Shown here: positions 28,014 to 37,535 of the stretch, in pieces | How the letters are laid out: every line of letters starts with the position of its first letter | Numbering within the stretch: the stretch's first letter is position 1 | From: Anaerolineaceae bacterium | Lineage (GTDB): Bacteria; Chloroflexota; Anaerolineae; Anaerolineales; Anaerolineaceae | Direction of reading: 5' to 3' | Assembly: GCA_020845515.1 (NCBI GenBank) | Contig: JADLFQ010000042.1 | Coordinates: forward strand, 1-64,000 | DNA: 64,000 nt | Program-made: the position numbers and the translations under genes | Notes under the pieces: model-generated | Database searches by the model: none | Told to the model about the DNA's origin: nothing | What the model saw: the letters and a program-made list of their open reading frames with translations, nothing else

Positions 28014-29117
28014 ATGCCTGAAAACAGCTCCGCCAGGGTTGCCCTTTTCTTACCGGACCTCCGCCCCGGCGGCGCCGAGCGTGTAATGTTACAGCTTGCC
28101 GGGGGGTTTTACGAGGCCGGCTACCCGGTTGACCTGGTCGTCGTCCATGCCGTGGGCGCACTATACGATGAAATTCCACCTGGCGTGCGGTTGATTGATC
28201 TTAAGGCGAGCAGTGAATACACCTGCCTTCCTGCTTTGCTGCGCTATTTGCGCCAGAACAAGCCGCGCACCTTGCTTTCCACCATGATTCTTGCCAATTG
28301 GTTGGTGCTCCTGGCGGTCAAACTCATCGGCTTAAAGACGCGGGTCATTTTGAGGGCAGCCACCACCGTTTCCCGCCAATGGCGCTCATCGGCTTTCAAG
28401 AAATGGCTGGAACGCCTCCTCGTTCATTTGCTCTACCCGCACTCCGATGGCATTGTCGCCGTCTCACAGGGTGTTGCGCGAGACCTGATCTCGTATGCGC
28501 ATGTGCCCCCCGGCCATATCCAGGTGATCCCCAACCCAATCATCTCCGAAGCGATGCTCCAAAAATCTCTCCAGCCTCTGCCATCCAGCTTTGAGCTTTC
28601 CAGCCAAGTCCCGCTGATCCTTTCTGCAGGGCGGTTGGAGCCCGAAAAAGACTTCCCAACCCTGCTGCGGGCTTTTGCGCTCGTCCGGCGCGAGAGGCCA
28701 GCGCAGTTGCTCATCTTGGGCGAAGGGAAGGAGCGCCGCTCCCTTTCCGCCTTGATCGAAGCACTCAACATTTCAACAGACGTGCAGATGCCCGGATACG
28801 CACAAAACCCATTGGCGTACATGCGTAATGCCGGTGCTTTTGTGCTTTCTTCAGCCTGGGAGGGACTCCCCAACGTTCTGATCGAAGCAATGGCTTGCGA
28901 TTGCCCGGTGATCAGCACCGATTGTTCCAGCGGACCGGCTGAAATTCTCAACGGGGGAAAATACGGCTACCTGGCGCCCGTAGGTGATTATGAAGCAATT
29001 GCAGCCGCGATCCACTCGGTGCTGGACGGTGAGAAGCGTCTGCCCCCGCCGGAATGGCTGGAGCAATACCGTGTGGAGCGGGTAGTGGCGCAGTATCTTG
29101 CTATCCTGGGCTTTTAG
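28014..29117 (+). CDS. glycosyltransferase family 4 (GT-B)
   Basis: This is a 367-residue GT-B glycosyltransferase. VALFLPDLRPGGAERVMLQLAGG begins the acceptor domain; VIPNPI, SAGRLEPEKDFPTLLRAF, ILGEGKERRSL and WEGLPNVLIEAMACDCPVI with EX7E form the donor domain. It probably extends the lipid-linked oligosaccharide. It lies 32 bases after the dehydrogenase and is followed 23 bases later by an AsnB-type amidotransferase, an association common in exopolysaccharide clusters. Confidence 0.83.
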   Translation: MPENSSARVALFLPDLRPGGAERVMLQLAGGFYEAGYPVDLVVVHAVGALYDEIPPGVRLIDLKASSEYTCLPALLRYLRQNKPRTLLSTMILANWLVLLAVKLIGLKTRVILRAATTVSRQWRSSAFKKWLERLLVHLLYPHSDGIVAVSQGVARDLISYAHVPPGHIQVIPNPIISEAMLQKSLQPLPSSFELSSQVPLILSAGRLEPEKDFPTLLRAFALVRRERPAQLLILGEGKERRSLSALIEALNISTDVQMPGYAQNPLAYMRNAGAFVLSSAWEGLPNVLIEAMACDCPVISTDCSSGPAEILNGGKYGYLAPVGDYEAIAAAIHSVLDGEKRLPPPEWLEQYRVERVVAQYLAILGF

Positions 29118-29140
29118 GCGATGAGCCAGAGAGGAACACC

Positions 29141-31057
29141 ATGTGCGGCATAACAGGATTTCTGGAACCAGCGCACCATATGAATGCTGCTGAGCTTCAC
29201 GCGCGTGCTGTCCGCCTGGCAGATGCCATTCAACACCGCGGGCCCGATGACAGCGGTGCCTGGGTGGACGAAAACACTGGCCTTGCGATGGGCTTTCGCC
29301 GCCTGGAGGTTCACAATCTCTCCCCTCTCGACCGCCAGCCGATGTTTTCTGCAGATGAACGCTATATCATTGTCTTCGACGGCGAAATCTATAACCGCGT
29401 CAAGTTGCGTGAACAGCTTCGTACACAGGGGCGATTTCTCCGCGGGCGTTCGGATGCCGGGATCATTCTGGCGGGAATGGTACAGTGGGGTCTGCTGCCA
29501 ACACTCGAACGGCTGAACGGCATGTTCGCCTTTGCCTTATGGGATTGCCGTGAGCGGCGGCTCTTTTTAGCGCGCGATCGCATGGGAGTCAAACCGCTTT
29601 ACTATGGCTGGTCGGGCGGGGTGTTTTTGTTCGCTTCCGAACTGAAAGCCATGCGGAAGCACCCTGCTTTCCACGCCAGCGTCAACCCGGACGCCCTCAC
29701 GCTATTGCTGCGCTACGGCTACATCCCCGCTCCGCATACCATCTATCATGGTATTCATAAACTCCAGCCGGGCACGGCGCTGGAAGTTGCACCCGATGGC
29801 TCAGCAGGCACACCTCAAGTCTTTTGGTCAGCCCGGCAAACCGCCGTACAGGGGGTTCTGCACCCCTTTAATGGCAGCGAAAGAGATGCCGTTGACCAAT
29901 TGGATACCCTCCTGCGCGACAGCATTGGCTTGCGCATGGCCGCCGATGTACCTTTGGGAGCATTTCTCTCCGGGGGCATCGATTCCTCAACCATCGTAGC
30001 GCAAATGCAGGTGCAAAGCAGCCGCCCGGTCAAAACGTTTACTCTCGGGTTTTCCGAAGCCGGTTTCAACGAGGCGGAGCACGCGCGCGCGATTGCCCGC
30101 CATTTGCAAACCGAACACACAGAACTGGTCGTCACCTCACAAGACGCCCTGGGAGTTATCCCACTGCTGCCGGAAATATACGACGAACCGTTTGCCGACT
30201 CCTCCCAGATCCCCACCTACCTGGTCTCCCGTCTGGCACGCCAACAGGTGGCGGTCGTCCTGTCCGGCGATGGAGGCGACGAGCTCTTCGCCGGCTACAA
30301 CCGCTATCGAGGCTTAAGCCGGTTGTGGAAGGATGTGGGTTGGGTTCCGCAACCGTTACGCCTGCTGGCAAAAGACACGCTGGATCTTCTATCAGCCAGC
30401 GGATTGAATCAAGCCCGCTTGCCGCTCTTCCTGCAAAAAGCGCTGCGCGACCGGCATATATTGCCTGCCCCAACTCCGCAGTCACTCTACCATCGGTTTA
30501 TTTCTTTATGGCAGCAGCCGGCTGCCGCCCTACGAAACGGAATGGAGCCACCCACAAACCTGACAGACCCAAACCAGTGGCCTTCCGAACTCGACTTTGA
30601 CCACTGGATGATGTATATGGACCTGAGTACTTCCCTGCCGGATGATAGTCTGGTCAAGACCGACCGCGCCGGCATGGCTGTCAGCCTGGAAACTCGCGCT
30701 CCCCTGCTGGATGATCATCGTCTGATCGAGTTCGCCTGGCGCATCCCGCTTGGCATGAAAATTCGAAACGGGCATGGCAAATGGCTGCTGCGCCAGGCGC
30801 TTTGTCGCTATGTCCCCCCCGTGTTGGTGGAGCGCCCCAAGCAAGGCTTCATGATCCCGCTGGCGGACTGGCTGCGCGGCCCCCTGCGCCCGTGGGCGGA
30901 GGCACAATTCGTCCCCACGCGTCTGGCGCAGGAAGGGTTCTTCAAACCTGCCATGATCCGGGAGAAGTGGCAGCAATTCCTGGAGGGAAAGAACGCCGCC
31001 TCCATGGAACTGTGGACAGTGCTGATGTTCCAAGCCTGGCTGGCACACAACAGATAA
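29141..31057 (+). CDS. asnB: asparagine synthase (glutamine-hydrolysing), AsnB type
   Basis: This is a 638-residue two-domain amidotransferase. It begins MCGITGF with the Cys2 nucleophile of class II glutaminases, followed by HRGPDDSG, RLEVHNLSP and DGEIYN. The synthetase domain has FLSGGIDSSTIVAQ and SGDGGDELFAGYNRY. The length matches AsnB. Inside a polysaccharide cluster such enzymes may amidate a uronic acid rather than make free asparagine; this is inference. The ATG is preceded by GAGAGGAA. It is the complete counterpart of the shortened homologue at 20755. Confidence 0.85.
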   Translation: MCGITGFLEPAHHMNAAELHARAVRLADAIQHRGPDDSGAWVDENTGLAMGFRRLEVHNLSPLDRQPMFSADERYIIVFDGEIYNRVKLREQLRTQGRFLRGRSDAGIILAGMVQWGLLPTLERLNGMFAFALWDCRERRLFLARDRMGVKPLYYGWSGGVFLFASELKAMRKHPAFHASVNPDALTLLLRYGYIPAPHTIYHGIHKLQPGTALEVAPDGSAGTPQVFWSARQTAVQGVLHPFNGSERDAVDQLDTLLRDSIGLRMAADVPLGAFLSGGIDSSTIVAQMQVQSSRPVKTFTLGFSEAGFNEAEHARAIARHLQTEHTELVVTSQDALGVIPLLPEIYDEPFADSSQIPTYLVSRLARQQVAVVLSGDGGDELFAGYNRYRGLSRLWKDVGWVPQPLRLLAKDTLDLLSASGLNQARLPLFLQKALRDRHILPAPTPQSLYHRFISLWQQPAAALRNGMEPPTNLTDPNQWPSELDFDHWMMYMDLSTSLPDDSLVKTDRAGMAVSLETRAPLLDDHRLIEFAWRIPLGMKIRNGHGKWLLRQALCRYVPPVLVERPKQGFMIPLADWLRGPLRPWAEAQFVPTRLAQEGFFKPAMIREKWQQFLEGKNAASMELWTVLMFQAWLAHNR

Positions 31058-31131
31058 ATTCCCCATTTTTTCGGTTTAACCTTTGCCCCCGTCTCCCCGA
31101 CCCTGCTGCGCCTCAGGGGAGAGATCGGAGA

Positions 31132-31140
31132 TGGTATAAT
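31132..31140 (+). promoter_or_regulatory. extended -10 promoter element before the 31194 glycosyltransferase
   Basis: TGGTATAAT is a perfect extended -10 box in the 136-base gap after asnB. The start codon lies 54 bases downstream. No good -35 is seen, as is usual for extended -10 promoters. It suggests a second transcription unit for the last part of the cluster. Confidence 0.5.
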
Positions 31141-31193
31141 TTCAGACGACTACACTACGTGAAAGGCTCATTATTTCCATTCTGAATGCTCCT

Positions 31194-32357
31194 GTGACAA
31201 AACCGCAAGCAATCCTGTTCGTCGGAACACAAATGGCGGTGGGTGGCGCGCAAAAATTGCTCTTGCAGCTTGCAAGCTGGTTCCACCAGCGCGGCTGTCG
31301 GGTTACCGCAGCCTTTTTTTATGACCGCGACAACCTGGCGCAGGAATGGCAGGACCGCTACCCTTTTCCGGTGCTCGCACTCGGCCGCTGGAAAAAGAAC
31401 GTTTCCGCAGTGTTCCAAGCCTGGCGTGTACTCCAAAGCCTCTCACGGCTCTTTGTTTTAATGAAAAAGGAACGCTTTTCTTCCATGTTGGTTTTCACCC
31501 ACCACAGCAGTTTGCTCGCGCTGCCGCTGGCCTGGCTGGCAGGGATTCCCGTGCGGGTGGCGTCTCACCGCGGCCGTATTCTTGGCCTGCCCTGCTGGCA
31601 GGAGCATCTGCACGCATGGATGATCAATGTGGGACTCTCGACAGCGCTGGTTGCAGTCTCCGAGCAAGTACGCCAGCAGTCCGTTGAAGAAGGCATCCGG
31701 CCCGAAAAAATTGTCGTCATTCCCAACGGCGTTGATCAGCCGGATATCCCGTCGGAACGAGCAGCCGCGGTGCGGGAGGGGCTTGCTCTGCAGGAGAATG
31801 GCTTTTTGATCCTCAGCGCGGGCCGCCTGTGGGCGGAAAAAGGGCACGTTCATCTGGTCAATGCGATGCCCGAAATATTACGCGCTGCGCCCAACGCTAT
31901 TTTGGCGCTGGCAGGTGAAGGCGCACTGCGCACGGAACTGGAAGCACAGGCGCGCAGCCTTGAGATTGCGGAGCATGTCCGCTTTTTAGGAACCCGCCTG
32001 GACGTTCTGGACTGGATGGCGGCCGCCGATGTGTTCGTTCTCCCTTCCAATTCGGAGGGGATGCCCAACGCACTGCTTGAAGCAATGGCATTGGGGCGGG
32101 CTGTAGTCGCTACCCGCGTGGGCGGCGTGCCGGAAGTAGTCAAAGACGGACAAAACGGCCTGCTCGTCCCGCCACAGAACCCCTCCGCTCTGGCATCTGC
32201 CATCCTCCACCTTCTCCTCACACCACAAGAGCGGCAGCGCCTTGGTCAAAACGCCCGGCTGATGATTCAGCAAAATTTCGAAATTGAAAAAATGCGCCAA
32301 CAATACGCGGCGTTGCTTGAACCCCGCTTCCACAAGAGGTGCCATGTACAAGATTAG
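31194..32357 (+). CDS. glycosyltransferase family 4 (GT-B)
   Basis: This is a 387-residue glycosyltransferase starting at GTG. ILFVGTQMAVGGAQKLLLQLA opens the N-terminal domain; VVIPNGVDQPD, SAGRLWAEKGHVHLVNAM, LAGEGALRTEL and SEGMPNALLEAMALGRAVV with EX7E form the nucleotide-sugar domain. It is the third GT4-like enzyme of the cluster and overlaps the next gene slightly. No strong ribosome binding site is seen before the GTG, so the start is less certain than the family. Confidence 0.82.
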   Translation: MTKPQAILFVGTQMAVGGAQKLLLQLASWFHQRGCRVTAAFFYDRDNLAQEWQDRYPFPVLALGRWKKNVSAVFQAWRVLQSLSRLFVLMKKERFSSMLVFTHHSSLLALPLAWLAGIPVRVASHRGRILGLPCWQEHLHAWMINVGLSTALVAVSEQVRQQSVEEGIRPEKIVVIPNGVDQPDIPSERAAAVREGLALQENGFLILSAGRLWAEKGHVHLVNAMPEILRAAPNAILALAGEGALRTELEAQARSLEIAEHVRFLGTRLDVLDWMAAADVFVLPSNSEGMPNALLEAMALGRAVVATRVGGVPEVVKDGQNGLLVPPQNPSALASAILHLLLTPQERQRLGQNARLMIQQNFEIEKMRQQYAALLEPRFHKRCHVQD

Positions 32358-34356
32358 AAAACATGTCCCGCTCTTTCTACGCGTAACAGTCACCGCTTTG
32401 TGGGTCGCTCTGCTGGTTGGCTTCTACGGAGATTTGCGCGCTCGGTTCCTGCCGATCATTCAAAAAGGCACGGCGTTTCCGCGTTCTCTGGCGGCTGCGT
32501 TGGTACTCTTTCTAATTTTTAGCGCCCTGATCTTACTGCAAACCTGGCGGGCAGAAGCATTCAGCGGTTTAAACCGCCTGCGCGCCGCGCTCGGTTGGCT
32601 GCGCTGGGTGCTTGTTCTAATTACCGGCGCGTTCACCAGTTGGTTTTTTCTGTTTACCAAGTGGAGCGAGGTTTTCAGTGGACCCTACCTGCGCCTGACA
32701 TTTCTTCTGCTAACGCTGTGGGGCATGGCGTGGCTGGCAACCAGCGCCTGGCGCGAGGTGATCAACTGGCATGCCTTTTTAGCCTCGATGATCCTGTTCG
32801 GCAGCATTTTCGTCCTTACAGACGCCCTGACAGGGGTGGTGTCTTACCCGTTTGGCCTTTTTTGGTCTGAAGGCAATCGGATATGGGATTATTCCGTCCT
32901 GTACGGGCACAGACTCTATAACTATCCAGCCGACAAGCTCATCCCGGCCTACATTGATCTGGGACGTCAAAGCCTGTGGGGAATGCCCTTCCTGTTTTTC
33001 GACGCCTCGATTGTGACAATTCGCCTGTGGAGCGCACTCCTCTTCACGATCCCGTATATCTTATTCGGCTTGTTTGCTTTTTATAAGATGAAAAATCACC
33101 GTGTGTTATGGCTTCTGGCAGCCTTGTGGACGATGATCTTTCTCAATCAGGGGCCGATCTACACCCCCCTGATCTGGATCGCAATTTTGGTTACCGCCAC
33201 ACGACGGATGCCGGTGTGGCTGGGCGCGCTCGTGGTTGTGCTTGCCAGTTATTACGCCATCTTCTCACGTTCAACCTGGATGTTTGCCCCCGGTATATGG
33301 GCGGCATTGATCGCCTTTGTGGAAAACAACCCGTATGGCGTGCAGAAAACATTCCAGCGCTGGGTAAGGGCAATTATTTTTGGTCTGGCTGGAATTTTCG
33401 GCAGCAACCTGATTCAGCCAATACAGGTGTTGATCAAAACCTGGCAGGAAGGGGGAGTCCCCACCAGTTCGCAGCTCGGTGCTGCTGTAGGGGCGGTAGG
33501 CCGCCAACCCCTTCTATGGGACCGTTTGCTTCCCAACCCCACCTTTCCAGCCGGGGTGTTGTTTGCACTCTTCTCGGCAGCGGGTCCCTTAATTATCCTC
33601 CTCATCATCTGCGGCTTGCGCAGCCGTTGGGTTTTGAACATCTGGCAAAAACTGGCGCTTTGGGGGAGCGCATTGGCATTTTTGGCGGTTGGCGTCATCG
33701 TCAGCGTGAAAATTGGCGGCGGAAACAACCTGCACAATCTTGATATGTTCCTCATCACTATCATCTTTATCACTGCATTGGCGTGGGAAGCCGGTATCTT
33801 CGCCTGGATGCTCAAACCAGCCCGCTACGCGTATGTGCTGCACATCCTGTTGTTCCTGGTGATCCTCGCGGCAGCTTCCAAAAATATGATGGGAGCTCTG
33901 CCGCGCGCGCTTCCCTCGCAGGAAAAAGCAGAAGAGGTGATCGGCGTCATCAACGAAGCCATTGCCAACGTGGGAGATACAGGAGAAATTCTTTTCATAG
34001 ACCAGCGCCAGCTCCTCACCTTTGGCAATGTCCCCCGCATTCCCTTGGTTGCAGAATACGAAAAAAAATGGATGATGGATGAGGCAATGGCAAATAGCGC
34101 CGCTTATTTCGCACCGTTTTTCCGCGACCTGTCCACTCATCGTTTCGCCCTAATCGTCAGCGAGCCGTTGTGGATTAAGTTTCAGGGTGGTGGCTATAAC
34201 TTCGGCAACGAAAATGACGCCTGGGTCAAGTGGGTTTCCGTACCAGTTCTGTGTTCTTACCAGCCTATTGAGACTTATTTGGACGTTGGCATCCAACTGC
34301 TTGTCCCGCGCACCGAGCCGCTCGAAGAACCGGGAATCGTTTGCCCGCAGCCCTAA
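32344..34356 (+). CDS. large polytopic membrane protein of the polysaccharide cluster
   Basis: This is a 670-residue protein with 12-13 hydrophobic helices spanning residues ~10-530 and a soluble C-terminal domain of ~130 residues. Acidic and aromatic residues between helices (FGLFWSEGNRIWDYSVLYG) recall the loop of membrane glycan enzymes. No family was recognised. The ATG at 32344 has AGAGGTG upstream; the ORF track's start lies inside the preceding gene. It could be a GT-C glycosyltransferase or a Wzy-like polymerase, like the protein at 15553. Confidence 0.58.
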   Translation: MYKIRKHVPLFLRVTVTALWVALLVGFYGDLRARFLPIIQKGTAFPRSLAAALVLFLIFSALILLQTWRAEAFSGLNRLRAALGWLRWVLVLITGAFTSWFFLFTKWSEVFSGPYLRLTFLLLTLWGMAWLATSAWREVINWHAFLASMILFGSIFVLTDALTGVVSYPFGLFWSEGNRIWDYSVLYGHRLYNYPADKLIPAYIDLGRQSLWGMPFLFFDASIVTIRLWSALLFTIPYILFGLFAFYKMKNHRVLWLLAALWTMIFLNQGPIYTPLIWIAILVTATRRMPVWLGALVVVLASYYAIFSRSTWMFAPGIWAALIAFVENNPYGVQKTFQRWVRAIIFGLAGIFGSNLIQPIQVLIKTWQEGGVPTSSQLGAAVGAVGRQPLLWDRLLPNPTFPAGVLFALFSAAGPLIILLIICGLRSRWVLNIWQKLALWGSALAFLAVGVIVSVKIGGGNNLHNLDMFLITIIFITALAWEAGIFAWMLKPARYAYVLHILLFLVILAAASKNMMGALPRALPSQEKAEEVIGVINEAIANVGDTGEILFIDQRQLLTFGNVPRIPLVAEYEKKWMMDEAMANSAAYFAPFFRDLSTHRFALIVSEPLWIKFQGGGYNFGNENDAWVKWVSVPVLCSYQPIETYLDVGIQLLVPRTEPLEEPGIVCPQP

Positions 34357-34367
34357 AAGGAAACGGC

Positions 34368-35192
34368 ATGGCCAAACTTGCTTATCTCCTGCCCCGCTTC
34401 ATCCGTCACATCCTTCCGGAATCTTCCGCCCGCTTCCTGCTCCAACACGGCTGGGTCATCCGTCCCGGGCTGGAAACCCGCGCCCCGTTGGAAGCCGCCC
34501 AACGCTACCAAAAAGTCCTGAGTGCGGCAGGCCGTTCATTCAACAGCGCACATATTCTGATCCTGGGGTATGGCGGCAAGTTTACACTTGCCTGTGAACT
34601 GCTGCAACTCGGCGCGGCGCATATCCTTCTGGCAGAAAAGGAAGTCTTTTTGGATCACTCCGGCAATCTTGCACTATCAGCCAGATTTGGAGATTACCTG
34701 ACGGTAAAAAACAACCAGGTTACACCCAACCCGCAGTACATCACGCTGCTGCACGGGGATATCCGCCGGACGGCAGATGCCGGGGATGTTGCGCCGGCAG
34801 ATTTTGTGTTTTCCAATTCAGTCTATGAGCATCTTGATGATGTAGAGGGCATCACCGCTGCGCTGGTGCGTCTTTCCCGGCCCGAAGCATTGCACGTCCA
34901 TTTTGTTGATCTACGGGATCACTTTTTCAAGTACCCCTTTGAAATGCTGTGCTACTCGCAGGAAACCTGGCTGCGCTGGTTGAACCCCTCCAGCCACCAC
35001 AACCGCTGGCGGATTGGTGATTACCGCCGCACCTTCGAGCGCATCTTCAATCAGGTGGAAATCACCCTCCTGGGAAGCGAGCCTGCCGCCTTTGCCCGGG
35101 AAAAAGCGCGCATCCGGTCGGAATTTCTCACCGGCAATGATGAAATGGACGCCGTTACACTCATCAGAATTGTAGCGAGCGGCGTCAAGTGA
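34368..35192 (+). CDS. methyltransferase-like protein
   Basis: This is a 274-residue protein. A nucleotide-binding-like loop (ILILGYGGKFTLACELLQLGA), then LLAEKEVFLDHSG and ADFVFSNSVYEHLDDVEGITAALVRLSRPEALHVHFVDLRDHF follow the layout of class I SAM methyltransferases, with the acidic residue after strand 2 and a strand-4 motif. The glycine loop is atypical (GYGGKF), so SAM binding is not assured. AAAAGGAAAC precedes the ATG at 34368. It is probably the last gene of the polysaccharide cluster. Confidence 0.6.
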   Translation: MAKLAYLLPRFIRHILPESSARFLLQHGWVIRPGLETRAPLEAAQRYQKVLSAAGRSFNSAHILILGYGGKFTLACELLQLGAAHILLAEKEVFLDHSGNLALSARFGDYLTVKNNQVTPNPQYITLLHGDIRRTADAGDVAPADFVFSNSVYEHLDDVEGITAALVRLSRPEALHVHFVDLRDHFFKYPFEMLCYSQETWLRWLNPSSHHNRWRIGDYRRTFERIFNQVEITLLGSEPAAFAREKARIRSEFLTGNDEMDAVTLIRIVASGVK

Positions 35193-35201
35193 TGTGGACT
35201 G

Positions 35202-36926
35202 ATGGATAATACCGAACTTGCCGAAATTTTTGACCGTATCGCCAGCCTGCTGGAGATTAAAGGGGAAATTCCCTTCAAGACGCTGGCTTACCGCCGGGCT
35301 GCCGAGAGCTTGCGTAATTTGGGGGAGGACATCCACCAGTTTCAGAGTCACAGCCCCCTGAGCACCATCCCTGGCGTCGGTAAAGCCATTGCCCAAAAAA
35401 TTGAGGAACTGTTAAACACCGGGCAGTTGGCTTTTCTACACCGGCTCGAGGAAGAAATTCCACCCTCCCTGCTCGAAATTCTAGATATCTCCGATGTAGG
35501 TCCTAAAAAAGCTGCCTTGTTCTGGCAAACAGCCGGTATTGCCAACGTAGATGATCTCGAAGAAGCCGCTCGCGAAGGGCGGCTGCGAGACTTGTCCGGG
35601 ATAGGGATAAAAACAGAAGCACACCTGCTGGAGGGGATTAGAACCTACCGCCACAGTAAACGGCGCGTGCCCTTACGGATCGCTCACAAGCTTGTGGAGC
35701 CCTGGCTGAAGTGGCTGAAGGAACAGCCCAATGTGAGCCAGGTGCAAATTGCTGGTAGTATGCGCCGTTGGAAATCGCATATAGATGAGCTGCATGTCGT
35801 CTTTGCCTGTGAAAATAGCAAGCCGGTAATAGAATCTCTCTCTACACGAAAAGGAATCCGCCGCGTCCTTGCACAGGGAGTGCATCGCGCGGCCTTTGAA
35901 CTGGAAGATGGGCTTCGCTTACAAGTCTGGAGCCAGCCGCAGGAGCGCTTCGGCTCCTTGCTGCAATTTGCAACCGGATCGAACATGCACAACGTCCGGC
36001 TGCGCGAATTTGCACAACACGCGGGTTTTTCTCTTTCCGAACGCGGGCTGTTGGGCCGCGATGGGGTGGAATATCTGTGCGCCGGAGAAAACGAAGTATA
36101 CGAAAAGCTCGGTTTGCCTTGTATTCCGCCGGAACTGCGCGAAGATCACGGGGAAATCCAGGCAGCCGCGGCAAACGCCCTGCCTGATCTCATCCGCTTC
36201 GAAGACTTGACCGCAGACCTGCACATGCACACCAGCAGGAGTGACGGGGAAGACAGCATGGAAGAAATGGCGCTGGCTGCCCGGGCGGCTGGCCGGCGCT
36301 TAATTGCCATCACCGACCACTCCTTTATTTTGAAAATGGGGAAAAAGCTCCTGTTCGACCTCTTGGAAGAACAACGCGCCGAGATGGTGCAACTTGGCAA
36401 CAAGTTCGGAGATCAACTCACCTTGCTGCACGGCGTTGAAGTTGATATTCTTTCAGATGGCACGCTGGATCTGCCGGACGAAATGCTTCAAAAGCTCGAT
36501 ATTGTTGTGGCTTCGCTGCATTTCGATTTAAAACAACCCCGCCATGTCATCACGCAGCGACTCGTGCGCGCCATACGCAACCCATACGTGGATATCATCG
36601 GCCACCCCAGCGGGCGTTTTTTGCCCGATTTTGAAGGCGCAGACCTCGATTGGGAAACCGTCTTTTCGGCGGCGCGCGAATGCAACGTCGCTCTTGAAAT
36701 CAACGCCAATCCCAGCCATCTCGATCTGGACGAGCGCCAGGCCCGGCGGGCAGCACACCGGGGCGTTCTGCTCTCCATCAACACCGATTCTCATGCCCCG
36801 CGACAATTGGGGCGCGAGCAGGGCGTTGCCGTCGCGCGCCGCGCCTGGATCGAAAGCCGCCAGGTGATCAACGCCTGGAGCCTGCAAGAGATCCTGTCAT
36901 GGTTAAAAACTCGCAAGAATAAATAA
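35202..36926 (+). CDS. polX: PolX family protein: degenerate polymerase domain plus intact PHP phosphoesterase domain
   Basis: This is a 574-residue protein with the full PolX layout: helix-hairpin-helix repeats (IPGVGKAIAQKIEEL ~56-70; ISDVGPKKAALF), a Pol beta-like core (~150-315) and a C-terminal PHP domain (~335-570). The PHP metal site is complete: DLHMHTSRSDG (339-349), TDHS, GVEVDIL, SLHF, GHPSG and NTDSHA. The polymerase site is not. The usual GDxD after GSxRR aligns with D195-E-L-H198, and the palm aspartate of xQVDLR aligns with Gln241. All three carboxylates in their normal places appear lost, so it should act only as a 3'-5' exonuclease or phosphoesterase in base-excision-type repair. 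The gene follows the cluster by 9 bases. Confidence 0.85.
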   Translation: MDNTELAEIFDRIASLLEIKGEIPFKTLAYRRAAESLRNLGEDIHQFQSHSPLSTIPGVGKAIAQKIEELLNTGQLAFLHRLEEEIPPSLLEILDISDVGPKKAALFWQTAGIANVDDLEEAAREGRLRDLSGIGIKTEAHLLEGIRTYRHSKRRVPLRIAHKLVEPWLKWLKEQPNVSQVQIAGSMRRWKSHIDELHVVFACENSKPVIESLSTRKGIRRVLAQGVHRAAFELEDGLRLQVWSQPQERFGSLLQFATGSNMHNVRLREFAQHAGFSLSERGLLGRDGVEYLCAGENEVYEKLGLPCIPPELREDHGEIQAAAANALPDLIRFEDLTADLHMHTSRSDGEDSMEEMALAARAAGRRLIAITDHSFILKMGKKLLFDLLEEQRAEMVQLGNKFGDQLTLLHGVEVDILSDGTLDLPDEMLQKLDIVVASLHFDLKQPRHVITQRLVRAIRNPYVDIIGHPSGRFLPDFEGADLDWETVFSAARECNVALEINANPSHLDLDERQARRAAHRGVLLSINTDSHAPRQLGREQGVAVARRAWIESRQVINAWSLQEILSWLKTRKNK

Positions 36927-36945
36927 TCCCAAAAAGGATATTCAA

Positions 36946-37497
36946 TTGAAAATGAAGATGAAATTGAAACCGCTGTATTTGTTGCTTATTGCCATCATTT
37001 GGGTTGCCTCGGCTTGTTCGCTCATACCCCCGCTTTCTACACTTACAGCCGAACCCGAGGTACAGGCCACCTCAGCCGCGCCGGAACTCCCCGGCAGCGC
37101 CCAGCCGCCCGTGCAGTCTGCTGGCGCAGTTGCCGCGCCTGACATTGCAGGCGGTGCGCCCGGTGTCGGCGGTGGCGGAGATGTCTATCCGCAAAGTCCG
37201 GAGATGGTTGTCAATTCCTTCTTGGCTGCTTACCAGGACAACCAGGCAGAGATGTTTCCCTTCCTCAGTGCAAGTCGCCTGCTCGCGATGCCCGAAGGCG
37301 GCATGCAAGCCATGCTCGGAATCACAGGGAATTTGGAGGGCTTCGCCATACAGTCAGCCGCGGTCAGCACACAGCCTCCGGCAGCCAGCCTGGATGTGGG
37401 CATGGTAGTAGACGGAACTGAAATACTCCGTCGCTTCCAACTTATATTTGAAGAAGATCGCTGGGTAATTGACGCCGTCGAAAATCCCGCTCCCTGA
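36946..37497 (+). CDS. lipoprotein with low-complexity spacer, unknown function
   Basis: This encodes a 183-residue exported lipoprotein. A basic KMKMKLK start, the hydrophobic core YLLLIAIIWVAS and the lipobox ASAC place the acylated cysteine near residue 24. An Ala/Pro/Gly-rich spacer precedes a ~100-residue domain (VVNSFLAAYQDNQAEMFPFLSASRL...RRFQLIFEEDRWVIDAV) whose pattern suggests an NTF2-like/DUF-type cone fold, not confirmed. The TTG at 36946 has AAGGA 7 bases upstream; an ATG two codons later is the alternative. Confidence 0.68.
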   Translation: MKMKMKLKPLYLLLIAIIWVASACSLIPPLSTLTAEPEVQATSAAPELPGSAQPPVQSAGAVAAPDIAGGAPGVGGGGDVYPQSPEMVVNSFLAAYQDNQAEMFPFLSASRLLAMPEGGMQAMLGITGNLEGFAIQSAAVSTQPPAASLDVGMVVDGTEILRRFQLIFEEDRWVIDAVENPAP

Positions 37498-37535
37498 AGA
37501 AGAAGTGTGGTTGTGATATTTCTTCAAACCTTTTT
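37495..37535 (+). terminator. possible rho-independent terminator after the lipoprotein
   Basis: TGAAGAA (overlapping the stop codon) pairs with TTCTTCA at 37520-37526, and a run CTTTTT follows. The loop is long (18 bases), so the strength is doubtful. Confidence 0.4.
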
